Shown here piece after piece: positions 34,724-44,200 of a DNA stretch of 64,000 nt. The number at the start of each line of letters is the position of its first letter. The first letter of the stretch is position 1. The position numbers were made by a program, and so were the translations under genes. The notes beneath the pieces are model-generated. The model was not told the DNA's origin, did not search any database, and saw only the letters and a program-made list of their open reading frames with translations. The DNA comes from Niabella aurantiaca DSM 17617 (lineage in GTDB: Bacteria > Bacteroidota > Bacteroidia > Chitinophagales > Chitinophagaceae). The stretch is from NCBI RefSeq assembly GCF_000374125.1, contig NZ_KB893637.1, positions 1-64,000 on the forward strand, read 5' to 3'.

Positions 34724-35434
34724 TTGCAACTCCCGTTTTTTTATATCAGCGAATATACGCCCGGTGAAAAAAACATCGTGCTGGATGAAAATAATTCCCG
34801 TCATGTGGTACAGGTGCTGCGGATGCAAACCGGGGAAGCGCTGCACCTGACAGACGGAAAAGGACACCTGCTTACGGCCGGGATCGCCAACCCACATAAA
34901 AAACACTGTGAAGTTTCCATTACGAACACCGTTTTTTTGGAGCCTTGCCATCCACGGGTCACCATTGCCATTTCTTTATTGAAGAATGCCAGCCGTTTTG
35001 AATGGTTCCTGGAAAAAGCAACCGAGATCGGTGTGGCGGCCATTGTTCCCCTGGTCAGCGAACGCACGGAAAAGGACCGTGCTAAAACAGAGCGGTTGCA
35101 GCAGATACTGATCAGCGCTTTATTGCAAAGCCGGCAGGTTTGGCTGCCACAGATGCCGGAACCGGTAAAGTATGCCGATTTTATAAAAGCTCCGGAGTAC
35201 CTTTCGATATCCCAAAAGTTTATTGCCCACTGCCTGGAAGATGAAAAGCATTCACTAAAAGACCGGCCGACAGATGAAGACAGCATCCTGCTCATCGGAC
35301 CGGAGGGCGATTTTACAACAGAAGAGATCGGTACCGCATTGGCAAACGGATATCAGCCGGTGACCCTTGGTGCCACCCGGCTGCGTACGGAAACCGCAGG
35401 GGTGGTGGCCGCGGCGCTGCTTTGTGTACAATAA
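34724..35434 (+). CDS. rsmE: 16S rRNA (uracil1498-N3)-methyltransferase
   Basis: 236 residues, with a TTG start at 34724 (LQLPFFYISEYTPGE); the preceding frame is not coding and the TTG start gives the normal family N-terminus. The C-terminal SPOUT-knot part has EKATEIGVAAIVPLVSERT, LLIGPEGDFTTEEI and LGATRLRTETAGVVAA, the three SAM-binding loops. It methylates U1498 of 16S rRNA. It follows dnaB by 65 bp, and a TTAAACTTTAAAC motif lies in the gap. Confidence 0.94.
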   Translation: MQLPFFYISEYTPGEKNIVLDENNSRHVVQVLRMQTGEALHLTDGKGHLLTAGIANPHKKHCEVSITNTVFLEPCHPRVTIAISLLKNASRFEWFLEKATEIGVAAIVPLVSERTEKDRAKTERLQQILISALLQSRQVWLPQMPEPVKYADFIKAPEYLSISQKFIAHCLEDEKHSLKDRPTDEDSILLIGPEGDFTTEEIGTALANGYQPVTLGATRLRTETAGVVAAALLCVQ

Positions 35435-35486
35435 AGATGGTATATTCTCCGATACGGTGAAAACAATATAATACAATACCTGTCAT

Positions 35487-36395
35487 ATGACAGAAATAAA
35501 TCTTCCCCCGCCATACCTGCAGGAACTTGTTGAAGCAGCGCTTCGGAAGAAAGCGATTGCCTGGACCATTCCGGATTGTGGTCTTTCGGCAGCACACCGG
35601 TTTTCCGTAACGCTGGAAGATCAACGTAAAGTATTTGTAAAAGCGGCAACGGACCCTCTTACAGCAGATTGGCTGCGCCGGGAGTTACTGGTATTATCTG
35701 CAGGTCTGGAGGTATTGATGCCCCGGCTGATTGGCTGGATCGAAGTGCCCGGTATTTATCCGGTGCTGTTGACTGAAGATCTGAGCGATGCCTATTGGCC
35801 CGCCGGTCACAAAGGGGTGCATTGGCGGCCGGGCGATGTGGAACAGGTTTTTGCCGGACTCCGGATATTGGGTGGGCTGCCGGCAGTACCGGGTCTTCCG
35901 CCACTGCCACACAAACAGCCGCTGTTTTGGCCGGATATAGCAACCGACCCCCGTCCGCTCCTGGCATTGGGCATTTGTTCGGAACGCTGGTTCCTTGCGT
36001 CGGTAGATGCGCTGACAGCAGCAGAAAGTCTCGCGGATGAATCGGGCAGCCATTTTGTCCATGGTGATGTGCGCAGCGATAATATATGCTTTGTTGGGCA
36101 GAAGGTGGTATTTGTAGACTGGAGTCATGCGGCACGGGGGAGTTCCCGTACGGACCTGGCCAGGCTGTTGCCCGCACTGTGCCTGGAAGGCGGGCCTGAC
36201 CCGGCGGCAGTAATACCCGATGGCGGAAGCGCCGCTGCGGCGGCTTGTGCCGTACATCTTAGCCGGATGCGCTACGAAGCGATGCCAGCCTGGCTAAAGA
36301 CTGTTTTTGCAAAGCTGGTGGCCATCGAGCTGAAATGGGCCGCAGATTGCCTGGGACTGGAGCAGCCCGACGGGGTTTCCTGGCAAGCCTTTTGA
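35487..36395 (+). CDS. Aminoglycoside phosphotransferase-fold kinase
   Basis: 302 residues. The kinase active site is clear in the C-terminal half: HFVHGDVRSDNICF (catalytic Asp and Asn) and VVFVDWSHAARG (metal-binding Asp), followed by DLARLLPAL. The N-terminal part has KVFVKAATDP, with the Lys expected to contact ATP. Members phosphorylate sugars, choline-like compounds or drugs; nothing points to antibiotic resistance here. It follows rsmE by 52 bp on the same strand and may be in one operon. Confidence 0.85.
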   Translation: MTEINLPPPYLQELVEAALRKKAIAWTIPDCGLSAAHRFSVTLEDQRKVFVKAATDPLTADWLRRELLVLSAGLEVLMPRLIGWIEVPGIYPVLLTEDLSDAYWPAGHKGVHWRPGDVEQVFAGLRILGGLPAVPGLPPLPHKQPLFWPDIATDPRPLLALGICSERWFLASVDALTAAESLADESGSHFVHGDVRSDNICFVGQKVVFVDWSHAARGSSRTDLARLLPALCLEGGPDPAAVIPDGGSAAAAACAVHLSRMRYEAMPAWLKTVFAKLVAIELKWAADCLGLEQPDGVSWQAF

Positions 36396-36480
36396 TGGTA
36401 GTAGAACCGGCGTGAAAGCGGATGAGGCTTGGTGCCGGATATGCGAAGACAGTATGATCGTTAACCAAATCTGTTAAATA

Positions 36481-36963
36481 ATGATACTGGATAAAATATG
36501 TTTTTTTATTGCGCTGCTGCTGGTGGCGCTTATGGCAGGGCTGTTCTTTTCCTTTAGCATTGCAGTAACGCGGGGACTGGGAAAGCTGGATGATAAAAGC
36601 TATTTACGGGCGATGCAAAAGATCAATAAAGCGATCCTGAACCCGGTGTTCCTGCTGTGTTTCGCTGGCACCCCGTTTTTTCTTGCCGGAGCCACGATCC
36701 TCCTTTTTTTTATGGACTATGCAGGGTTTATGTGGATGCTGCTTATTTCGCTGGTTTATATCGGTGGGGTATTTCTGGTTACCATGCTTTGCAATGTTCC
36801 CCTGAACAACTATCTTGATAAGCAGGACGTGGACCAGCTGGATCCGGAAGCGGCCAAAGCGGTCCGTTCCCGTTTTGAATCTGCCTGGAACCGGTACAAT
36901 CATATCCGTACGCTGTTTTCGATACTGGCCTGCGGGATGATGATCGGTATTGCGATCGTTTAG
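36481..36963 (+). CDS. DUF1772 (anthrone-oxygenase-like) membrane protein
   Basis: 160 residues with four hydrophobic segments (about 5-30, 53-79, 83-103 and 142-160). FFSFSIAVTRGLGKLDDKSYLRAMQKINKAILNP and NVPLNNYLD followed by SRFESAWNRYNHIRTLFSI are the family's signature stretches. Inner-membrane; function unknown in bacteria. It converges on the dCMP deaminase gene. Confidence 0.87.
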   Translation: MILDKICFFIALLLVALMAGLFFSFSIAVTRGLGKLDDKSYLRAMQKINKAILNPVFLLCFAGTPFFLAGATILLFFMDYAGFMWMLLISLVYIGGVFLVTMLCNVPLNNYLDKQDVDQLDPEAAKAVRSRFESAWNRYNHIRTLFSILACGMMIGIAIV

Positions 36964-37003
36964 ATCCGGAATTTACGTATGCACAGCTTGCTGGTCTTAC
37001 GGA

Positions 37004-37501
37004 TCACACTCTTTTTTCATTAAAGGATAGGGTTACTTCATGGACACCCGGCGTCATTTTCCGGAGCTGAACACCCGCCGTCTGCAACATACGCCTGGCC
37101 GCGATAAAGTGCTCCCTGCCGGCATATTTGTCAGACAGGTAGATGACCTCACCGATGCCGGACTGGATGATGGCCTTGCTGCATTCATTGCAGGGGAACA
37201 GTGCTGTATAGATCTTGCAGCCGCTCAGGTTCATACCGATATTATTCAGGATGGCATTGAGCTCTGCATGACAAACATAGGGATACTTGGTCTCGAGAAA
37301 AGCGCCCTCGTTTTGCCAGGGAAAATCATCATCGCTGATGCCGGTGGGCAAACCGTTATAGCCTACGCCTACAATTTTATTTTGCTGGTTCACAATACAG
37401 GCGCCCACCTGGGTAGAGGGGTCCTTGCTGCGCTTCCCGGAAAGCAGGGCCACGCCCATGAAGTATTCGTCCCAGGAAATATAGTCGGTTCTTTTTGACA
37501 T
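37004..37501 (-). CDS. dCMP/CMP deaminase-family protein
   Basis: 165 residues. The zinc site is His78-Ala-Glu80 (CHAELNAIL) and Cys104-x2-Cys107 (FPCNECSKAI). LLSGKRSKDPSTQVGACIV and GVGYNGLPTG upstream are typical of deoxycytidylate deaminases, which convert dCMP to dUMP as the supply for thymidylate synthesis. Some homologues are named ComE-type proteins. A TATATTTA element lies about 20 bp before the ATG. Confidence 0.93.
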   Translation of the reverse strand: MSKRTDYISWDEYFMGVALLSGKRSKDPSTQVGACIVNQQNKIVGVGYNGLPTGISDDDFPWQNEGAFLETKYPYVCHAELNAILNNIGMNLSGCKIYTALFPCNECSKAIIQSGIGEVIYLSDKYAGREHFIAARRMLQTAGVQLRKMTPGVHEVTLSFNEKRV

Positions 37502-37660
37502 GATGCTTTCGATTCCTGTAAATATACAGGAGATGCTGCGAATATGCGAAAAGCACCCCCGGGGGAATTTAAAATATCAAATGTGAAATATTAAATGTAA
37601 AATTGAATATGCTGCTATCATTCGGAAATTGCTCCTCTGGTTAAAATCGATATACGAACA

Positions 37661-37700
37661 ATCTGAAAATTTGAAAATGTAGGAATGTGAGAATGACAAT
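37661..37700 (+). repeat. ATTTG/ATGAC octamer array, site 4
   Basis: Five octamers: ATCTGAAA, ATTTGAAA, ATGTAGGA, ATGTGAGA, ATGACAAT. It lies about 60 bp upstream of the nagA promoter and is followed by the TCTGACGTTAAACTTTAAAC motif at 37712-37731. Confidence 0.65.
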
Positions 37701-37757
37701 TATAAAACAGATCTGACGTTAAACTTTAAACGGCTCCGGTCGCCTGCGGAATACGAC

Positions 37758-37765
37758 TATATTTG
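37758..37765 (+). promoter_or_regulatory. nagA -7 promoter element
   Basis: TATATTTG matches the Bacteroidota consensus TAnnTTTG exactly and lies 20 bp before the nagA ATG. No clear TTTG is seen at -33. Confidence 0.6.
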
Positions 37766-37785
37766 CAAACATAAACCGAATCATC

Positions 37786-38898
37786 ATGAAGGCGATCCAC
37801 AACGGCATTATTTATACTGGCGATGAGGTGTTGAGCGGTCATTGCATCCTGGTGGATGGCGGCACGATCGTTGCCGTTCAAAAGGAGATCCCTGAAACGG
37901 CCGAACGCGTCGATCTGAGCGGCCGCCATATTTCTGCGGGATTTACAGATATCCAGTTGAATGGGGGAACCGACCGCTATTTTTCCAGGGACCCGGACCA
38001 GGAAACGCTGGAAGATATGTATGCCGCCAGCAACGGCTATGCTACCCCGTATTTTCTTACAACGCTGATCTCTTCACCGCAGGAAACCATAGGGAACGCC
38101 ATTGAAGCGATCCGCTGCTTTAATAAAGCACGGCCCGGAACGCTGGGCATGCACCTGGAAGGTCCTTTTATGAACCCGGAAAAAAAAGGTGCCCATGACA
38201 TCCGGGTCATCCGGAAGCCTACGGATCATGAGCTGGATGAGATCATTGAGCTGGGGCAGGGCGTGATACAGGTGATGACCATTGCTCCTGAATGCTTTAC
38301 CGATGCACAGCTGGAACGCCTGTTGAAAACAGATATCGTGCTATCGGCAGGGCATTCCATGATGACCTATGAACAGGCGCAGCGCTATTTTTCAATGGGT
38401 ATCCGGCTGACCACCCACCTGTACAATGCCATGACGCAAATGGGACACCGGGAGTGCGGTATGGTAGGCGCCATTTTTGACAATGATGCCGTTTATGCTC
38501 CAATCATACTGGACGGCGGACATTGTGCTTATGCGGCTGCCCGGATCGCTCACCGTCAGAAAAAAGAAAAGCTCTTCCTGATCAGCGATGCATCCTTCCT
38601 GGGCCGCCGGAAAAAACGATTCGACTGGGAGGGGCTGAATATTGAAATGACCGGCGGATATTACCGCGACAAGGCGGGAAACCTGGCCGGCGCCGCGATC
38701 TCGATGCCCGAGGCAATGAAGAATGCCATGGATTTCGTAGGCGTTTCCTTACAGGAGGCGGTAGCAATGGCCACCAGCAGGCCGGCCCGGGCCATCCGGA
38801 TGGAAGACCGGATCGGGTTTGTAAAAAAAGGCTACCCGGCTGTTTTTTCAGTATTTGATAGTACGCTGACCGCCTGCGAAACGCTGGATCTGTCCTGA
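37786..38898 (+). CDS. nagA: N-acetylglucosamine-6-phosphate deacetylase
   Basis: 370 residues. An amidohydrolase barrel with the NagA pattern: AGFTDIQLNGG (residues 51-61), MHLEGPFMNPEKKGAH (Glu125 metal ligand), VLSAGHSMMTYEQ with the next ligand His, RLTTHLYNAMTQ, and ISDASF with the catalytic Asp. It converts GlcNAc-6-P to glucosamine-6-P in amino-sugar and peptidoglycan recycling. No nagB or transporter genes lie alongside. dxs follows in the same direction after 195 bp. Confidence 0.93.
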   Translation: MKAIHNGIIYTGDEVLSGHCILVDGGTIVAVQKEIPETAERVDLSGRHISAGFTDIQLNGGTDRYFSRDPDQETLEDMYAASNGYATPYFLTTLISSPQETIGNAIEAIRCFNKARPGTLGMHLEGPFMNPEKKGAHDIRVIRKPTDHELDEIIELGQGVIQVMTIAPECFTDAQLERLLKTDIVLSAGHSMMTYEQAQRYFSMGIRLTTHLYNAMTQMGHRECGMVGAIFDNDAVYAPIILDGGHCAYAAARIAHRQKKEKLFLISDASFLGRRKKRFDWEGLNIEMTGGYYRDKAGNLAGAAISMPEAMKNAMDFVGVSLQEAVAMATSRPARAIRMEDRIGFVKKGYPAVFSVFDSTLTACETLDLS

Positions 38899-39067
38899 AT
38901 ATTGAAATAGCGGCATTTGCCAAAGGGCAACGAAGCGCCGGATCTTGGTGTACTGGCTGCACTATTACGGAACAGCAGGTTATCCAACGGTATCAACAGC
39001 AGCATTGCCGAAGCTCCGTGTTTCTGAACTTCTGTGGTATTCACTCCAGATAAAGGGAATATTTATG

Positions 39068-39075
39068 TACTTTTG
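39068..39075 (+). promoter_or_regulatory. dxs -7 promoter element
   Basis: TACTTTTG, an exact TAnnTTTG match, lies 12 and 18 bp before the two candidate ATG starts of dxs. It supports a start at 39088 or 39094 and excludes the GTG further upstream at 39034. Confidence 0.65.
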
Positions 39076-39093
39076 CAGCATAATCGGATGCGA

Positions 39094-41034
39094 ATGGCTA
39101 TAACTCCAGGACCTCTTTTGCAGCAAGTGAATGCACCTGCGGATCTGAAAAAGATACCGGAAGATAAACTCCACGAATTTTGTGATGAGCTCAGACAGTA
39201 TATTATTGACGTGGTGAGTATACATGGCGGGCATTTTGCTGCCAGCCTGGGCGTAATAGAATTGACCACCGCCCTGCATTATGTGTACAATACCCCGGAG
39301 GACCTGCTGGTATGGGATGTGGGTCACCAGGCTTATGGGCATAAGATCATTACCGGGCGCAGGAGCCGCTTTGAAACCAACCGGAAATACAACGGGTTGA
39401 GCGGGTTCCCCAAGATTTCGGAAAGCGAATACGATACTTTTGGTGTAGGGCATTCCTCCACCTCTATTTCAGCGGCCCTGGGAATGGCCATCGCCGCAAA
39501 ATACAAGGGTGAGCCTGACCGCAAAGTGGTAGCGGTGATCGGCGACGGATCGATGACCGCGGGCATGGCATTTGAAGCGATGAACCACGCCGGGGTCTCC
39601 AATACGGATATGCTGATCATCCTGAACGATAATGGCATTGGCATTGATCCCAATGTGGGGGCACTGAAGGAATATCTTACGGACATCACCACTTCTCCCA
39701 AATACAATAAGTTTAAAGATGATGTCTGGAATGCGCTGAATAAACTTCCGGTAGGCAAAAATATTTCCAAAAGCATCGCACATAAACTGGCAGAAGGGCT
39801 AAAGGGAATGCTCAACAGCAATTCCAATCTTTTTGAGTCGCTGAAGCTGCGTTATTTTGGCCCCATTGACGGTCACAATATTACCAAGCTGGTCGATACC
39901 TTAAAGGACCTGAAGCAAATAGGGGGACCAAAGATCTTGCATGTGATCACTACAAAAGGAAAGGGGTATGCACTGGCAGAAAAGGACCAGACCAAGTGGC
40001 ATGCACCGGGGCTGTTTGATAAAGTGACCGGGGAGATCATCAAGAAAACCTTTGATACTCCACAGCCTCCAAAATACCAGGATGTATTTGGGAAGACCAT
40101 TATTGAACTGGCGGAAAAAAATGAGAAGATATTTGGAATTACCCCGGCCATGCCGTCGGGCAGTTCTTTAAAATACATGATGGAGCAAATGCCGCACCGG
40201 GCCCTGGATGTAGGCATCTGTGAACAGCATGCGGTTACACTGAGCGCGGGCATGGCTACCCAGGGATTACGCGTGTTTTGCAATGTTTATTCCTCTTTTA
40301 TGCAACGGGCCTATGATCAGGCAGTGCATGATGTAGCCATCCAGAACCTGCCGGTGATCTTTTGCCTGGACCGCGCCGGCCTGGTAGGAGATGATGGCCC
40401 CACACACCATGGCTGCTATGATATTGCCTATTTCCGCTGTATTCCAAATATGATCGTGAGCGCGCCTATGAATGAGGCCGAATTACGGAATCTGATGTAC
40501 ACGGCGCAGCTGGACAAAACAGACCACCCCTTCGTGATCCGCTATCCGCGTGGGGAAGGCGTGCTGCCGGAGTGGAGAACCCCAATGGAAGAGGTTACTA
40601 TCGGAAAAGGAAGGCGGCTGAAGGAAGGAAAAGATATCGCCATCCTGAGTTTTGGGCACCCGGGGAATTTTGCCGCTGCAGCGATCCGTGCCTTGCATCA
40701 GGACGGTATTACGCCGGGTCATTATGACCTGCGTTTTGCAAAACCGCTGGATGAAGCGCTCCTGCATGAAGCCTGCCGGAACTATCCGAAACTGATCACC
40801 GTGGAAGACGGAACCGTGATCGGAGGTGTCGGGGCCGCCGTACTGGAATTTATGGCCAGGCATGGCTACAAGAATGAAGTGCGGATCCTGGGCATCCCGG
40901 ACCGCATTGTGGAGCATGGTACGCCTAAGGAGCTGTACCGGGAATGTGGTTATGATGCAGAGGGCATTGCCGCGGCGGTAAGGGAAATGATGAGCGTGAA
41001 AGTGGCGGTGACAACGGCAACGTTTGGTGCTTAA
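39094..41034 (+). CDS. dxs: 1-deoxy-D-xylulose-5-phosphate synthase
   Basis: 646 residues from ATG 39094 (MAITPGPLLQQVNAPADLKK); ATG 39088 adds two residues. First enzyme of the MEP isoprenoid pathway, joining pyruvate and glyceraldehyde-3-P with thiamine diphosphate. Seen: GGHFAASLGVIELT, VWDVGHQAYGHKI, the TPP motif VIGDGSMTAGMAFEAMNH with downstream NDN, GPIDGHN, and in the pyrimidine domain VGICEQHAVTLSAGMA with catalytic Glu, DRAGLVGDDGPTHHG. C-terminal transketolase domain is complete. Confidence 0.96.
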   Translation: MAITPGPLLQQVNAPADLKKIPEDKLHEFCDELRQYIIDVVSIHGGHFAASLGVIELTTALHYVYNTPEDLLVWDVGHQAYGHKIITGRRSRFETNRKYNGLSGFPKISESEYDTFGVGHSSTSISAALGMAIAAKYKGEPDRKVVAVIGDGSMTAGMAFEAMNHAGVSNTDMLIILNDNGIGIDPNVGALKEYLTDITTSPKYNKFKDDVWNALNKLPVGKNISKSIAHKLAEGLKGMLNSNSNLFESLKLRYFGPIDGHNITKLVDTLKDLKQIGGPKILHVITTKGKGYALAEKDQTKWHAPGLFDKVTGEIIKKTFDTPQPPKYQDVFGKTIIELAEKNEKIFGITPAMPSGSSLKYMMEQMPHRALDVGICEQHAVTLSAGMATQGLRVFCNVYSSFMQRAYDQAVHDVAIQNLPVIFCLDRAGLVGDDGPTHHGCYDIAYFRCIPNMIVSAPMNEAELRNLMYTAQLDKTDHPFVIRYPRGEGVLPEWRTPMEEVTIGKGRRLKEGKDIAILSFGHPGNFAAAAIRALHQDGITPGHYDLRFAKPLDEALLHEACRNYPKLITVEDGTVIGGVGAAVLEFMARHGYKNEVRILGIPDRIVEHGTPKELYRECGYDAEGIAAAVREMMSVKVAVTTATFGA

Positions 41035-41184
41035 GGCTTCCGGTTCAACGCCCGCTGACCAGCGGGTTTAGAGTTTAAGATTAGATTAGGATCTGCCACC
41101 TGATGAACTTTCCCTGGTTTACGTTTAGTGCAGGGGCAAGGCCGGATTATGTTTCAGAGATATCCGGTCGGTGAGGACGCTGAC

Positions 41185-41231
41185 CATGGCGCAGGCCATG
41201 ATTTGTATCCTCACGACCATTAAGAGGATAC
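41185..41231. terminator. Two hairpins between dxs and tamB 3' ends
   Basis: CATGGC / GCCATG (41185-41190 and 41195-41200), then GTATCCTC / GAGGATAC (41205-41212 and 41224-41231). The second is followed rightwards by ACATTTTAATAAAA. They separate two convergent genes and may stop transcription from both sides. A further short stem, CCCGCTG / CAGCGGG, lies at 41049-41064. Confidence 0.5.
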
Positions 41232-41263
41232 ACATTTTAATAAAATTGACACCAGGGTTATTG

Positions 41264-44200
41264 TCAATCTACCTTTTCCCTGGGGGATGCCTGAAGCGGT
41301 TCTTTCTTTTGTTCCGGGATCATGGGTTCCACACGTTTTTGAAGGGAGGAATCCGGCGCTGCCGGTTTGCTGCTGCTATCCGGCCGGGTAGTGCTTTGCA
41401 GCAATATGTCGCGCTGCGCCTGTTTGCGCATATTGCGGAAGATCTCGCCGAGGGTGTCAAACTCTTTCCGGAAAGAAATTCCACCCCCTGTCCGTTTAAG
41501 CTTGGCGGCGCCGGTGCTGTTGGTGGTCAGGTAATCCAGGTTTTCCCGGTAAAAAAAGTTCAGCCGGATGCTGCCGCTCTGGTTCAGCATCCAGGCTGCA
41601 GTAACATCAGGAAGGAACTGAACACTCTGCTGGATGGAAGAGGCCAGGGGCACTTCCATAGAGCTGCCCAGGGAGATCACGAACCGGTCCTTGAACAGCG
41701 GCACCAGTATGGCCCCGTTTACATTGGCCTGGTTGATGTCGAAATTGCTGCTGGGTGCAGCGAGAATGTTCCGGTTGTACACAGAGCCGTTAAAGACCAC
41801 GCTTACATCTGCCCCCAGGATCTTTGTGAGTTCGTTGTTCAGCTTTTTGTTGATCTCATTAAAGAAAAGCCCCGACAAGCTGGAAATGGTATTGTAGGTG
41901 AACTCATTTACGGTGCTTCCGAAATTGGAACCCGTTTCCGGCGGGGCAAAGCTATTGAAAACGATGAGATAGGTAACCTGACGGGTCACTTCGTTCTCAT
42001 TGCTTTCGATCTGCTGCAATGCATTGGTGACGTTAAAATCATTCCGGTATTTACTGCTGGGATCAAGCTCCAGGCGGAATTTAAAATCGGGCTTTGAGAG
42101 CAGGCCGGTAAGCATTGCGGTAACATATACGTTCTCCCGCGTATTGGCATAAGCCTGGTCAATGTTGATCTTGGCAAGCGGAGCAAAGCTTACCCGCTCT
42201 GCTTTGTACTGTGCCTCCAGGTTCAGGTTGGCCCTGAGCGGGTCTCCTGTCCAGGAAATATAGTTTTCACCGCCTTTCTTGATTTCAAATGGTTTTTTAA
42301 AGAAAGACTGGAAGGTATAGTTGTAACTGCCCTCGCTGATGTCGAACCGCCCGTGAATGCTCAATGGTTCCGTGGTTCCGGAGTGAATGTTCAGGGTGCC
42401 GGATCCCCGCCCCTTGATCTCATCCCCGGTAAGATCGTCCATTACAAATTTCATTTCTACCCGGGGGTTGGCGGTCACGTCAAGATCATAGGTGATCTTA
42501 CTGCTCTTATCCCGGTAGATGCTGTCATCCATGGCCTCCCCGTACTTGCGTTCCACCAGCCAGTCCGGCATCTGGCCTGCTTTGGAGCTGGAAGATGCGA
42601 TGGTAAAGCTGCTTTCATCCCGGTAGGAGGCAATGGCGTCGATCTTCATATAGGCATTTTCTTCGGGGCCCACCAGCGAAAATGAACCCGTTGCCCGTAC
42701 CTTACCGTAGAAGGTCTTATTGTCGTTGTACGTGGTGTTGAGCACCTGTACCGGACGGTTGTTGGCTGCACCGCGGGTTCCGGGTTTCCGGGTGGATACG
42801 TTCACGTCAAAAAACATATTTTTAAAACCATTATGGGTGATGCTGCCCTGGAGATACACCGGGTTGTTGGTGATGGTGTCCCGCAATACAATGCCATCCA
42901 GGTTGATCTCTCCTTCCTTTAATTCGATCTCGTTATCTTCCACCGCATAATAGCACTGGGTAAAGTTTACACGCAGTCCGGCCTTGTGCAGCCTTCCTTT
43001 GCCCACGATGTTGAGGTGGTCAAAAGGACCTTTCAGATCAAATTTTCCGGTAACCTCTCCCTGCATGTCCGAAAAAAGAAAGCCCAGGAACCGGTTGATA
43101 TATTTGATATCGAAGCTGGAGGCATTCAGGGAAATGATGTTGTTGGCCTGACTCTCCTGGTCCTTTAAAAAGAGATTGATGTTAAACGCCAGGTCTTTTT
43201 GCTGGGGGTTCATTGTTTTTCCGTTTGCCGTCAGCTCCTTCGTGGCCAGGTCAAAGACCATCCGGGCGGCAACATTGCCGATGGAATCATTGTCGAACCG
43301 GATGGCGTTTCCCCTGAGATTGTTGGAAACGATCCGCATATTCTTCCCGGGATTTTCCAATAGGAAATCACCGGAGATCATGCCTTCCAGCCGGTTATCC
43401 GGTACAATGTATTTGGAGAGGTCGCCCAGGTTCAGGTCCTTTAGGGTAACCGCGATGTCGTTCCAGCTGCCCACGTCCGACGGCAATGTCCGGATGCGGA
43501 TCTCCTGGGCGTTTTCCCGCAGCACCAGTTGCCCGTGCGCAGGCACGTTCTGCCGGAACTCCAGCTCACCCCGGTTCTCGATGGTCCAGGTCTTACCGTT
43601 CAGTACGAAAGAGGAGGGGGCAAATTCGATCTTGACACCGTTGCTGTAGGTGCGCACAACGGTATTCAGCCGGGCCTGGTCCAGACCTGCAGTGCCGCCG
43701 GAGTAAAGCATTACCCGTGATACGTCGTTTTTGGCAGAAATATTGAACAGGGCCAGCGGAACGTTCAGGCTGTCGCCCATCAGGATATTCGTGGTCCTTC
43801 CGGTAAGCGAAAGACTGTCGTAATTACCTCTTCCCGTTACGGAAACGTCGTTGAATTTAAACCGGTCATAGCTGAAAAAAGGTACTTCGGCATCCAGCAT
43901 GAGGCTGTTGGTAAAGGTATTGATGCTCCCGGTAATGGAAGTGTTATTGAATCCGCCCAGGCTGCTGTCGATGATGGGGGCAAAGCTGTCGAAGTTTTGT
44001 GTTTTTATTTCAAAGGAGAAGGCCTGTTCCTTTACCTCCCGCGAAGGCGGCTTGATATAGGCCGGGTAATAGCGGTTCAGGAAAACGATCACCGAATTGG
44101 GCAGGTCGCGGATATTGTAGGTACCGAACACATTTATGGAAAATTCATTGGAGGCGATATGAAGCCGTTTTTTGTCGCCTTCAAGGGAGGAATGGATGGC

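Noticed and set aside
35487-36395. An aminoglycoside-resistance gene
   Set aside because: The kinase fold is shared with many metabolic kinases, and there is no mobile or resistance context.
41171-42097. A 308-codon rightward open frame over the tamB 3' end
   Set aside because: Antisense to a clear TamB C-terminal domain; composition is that of a shadow frame.
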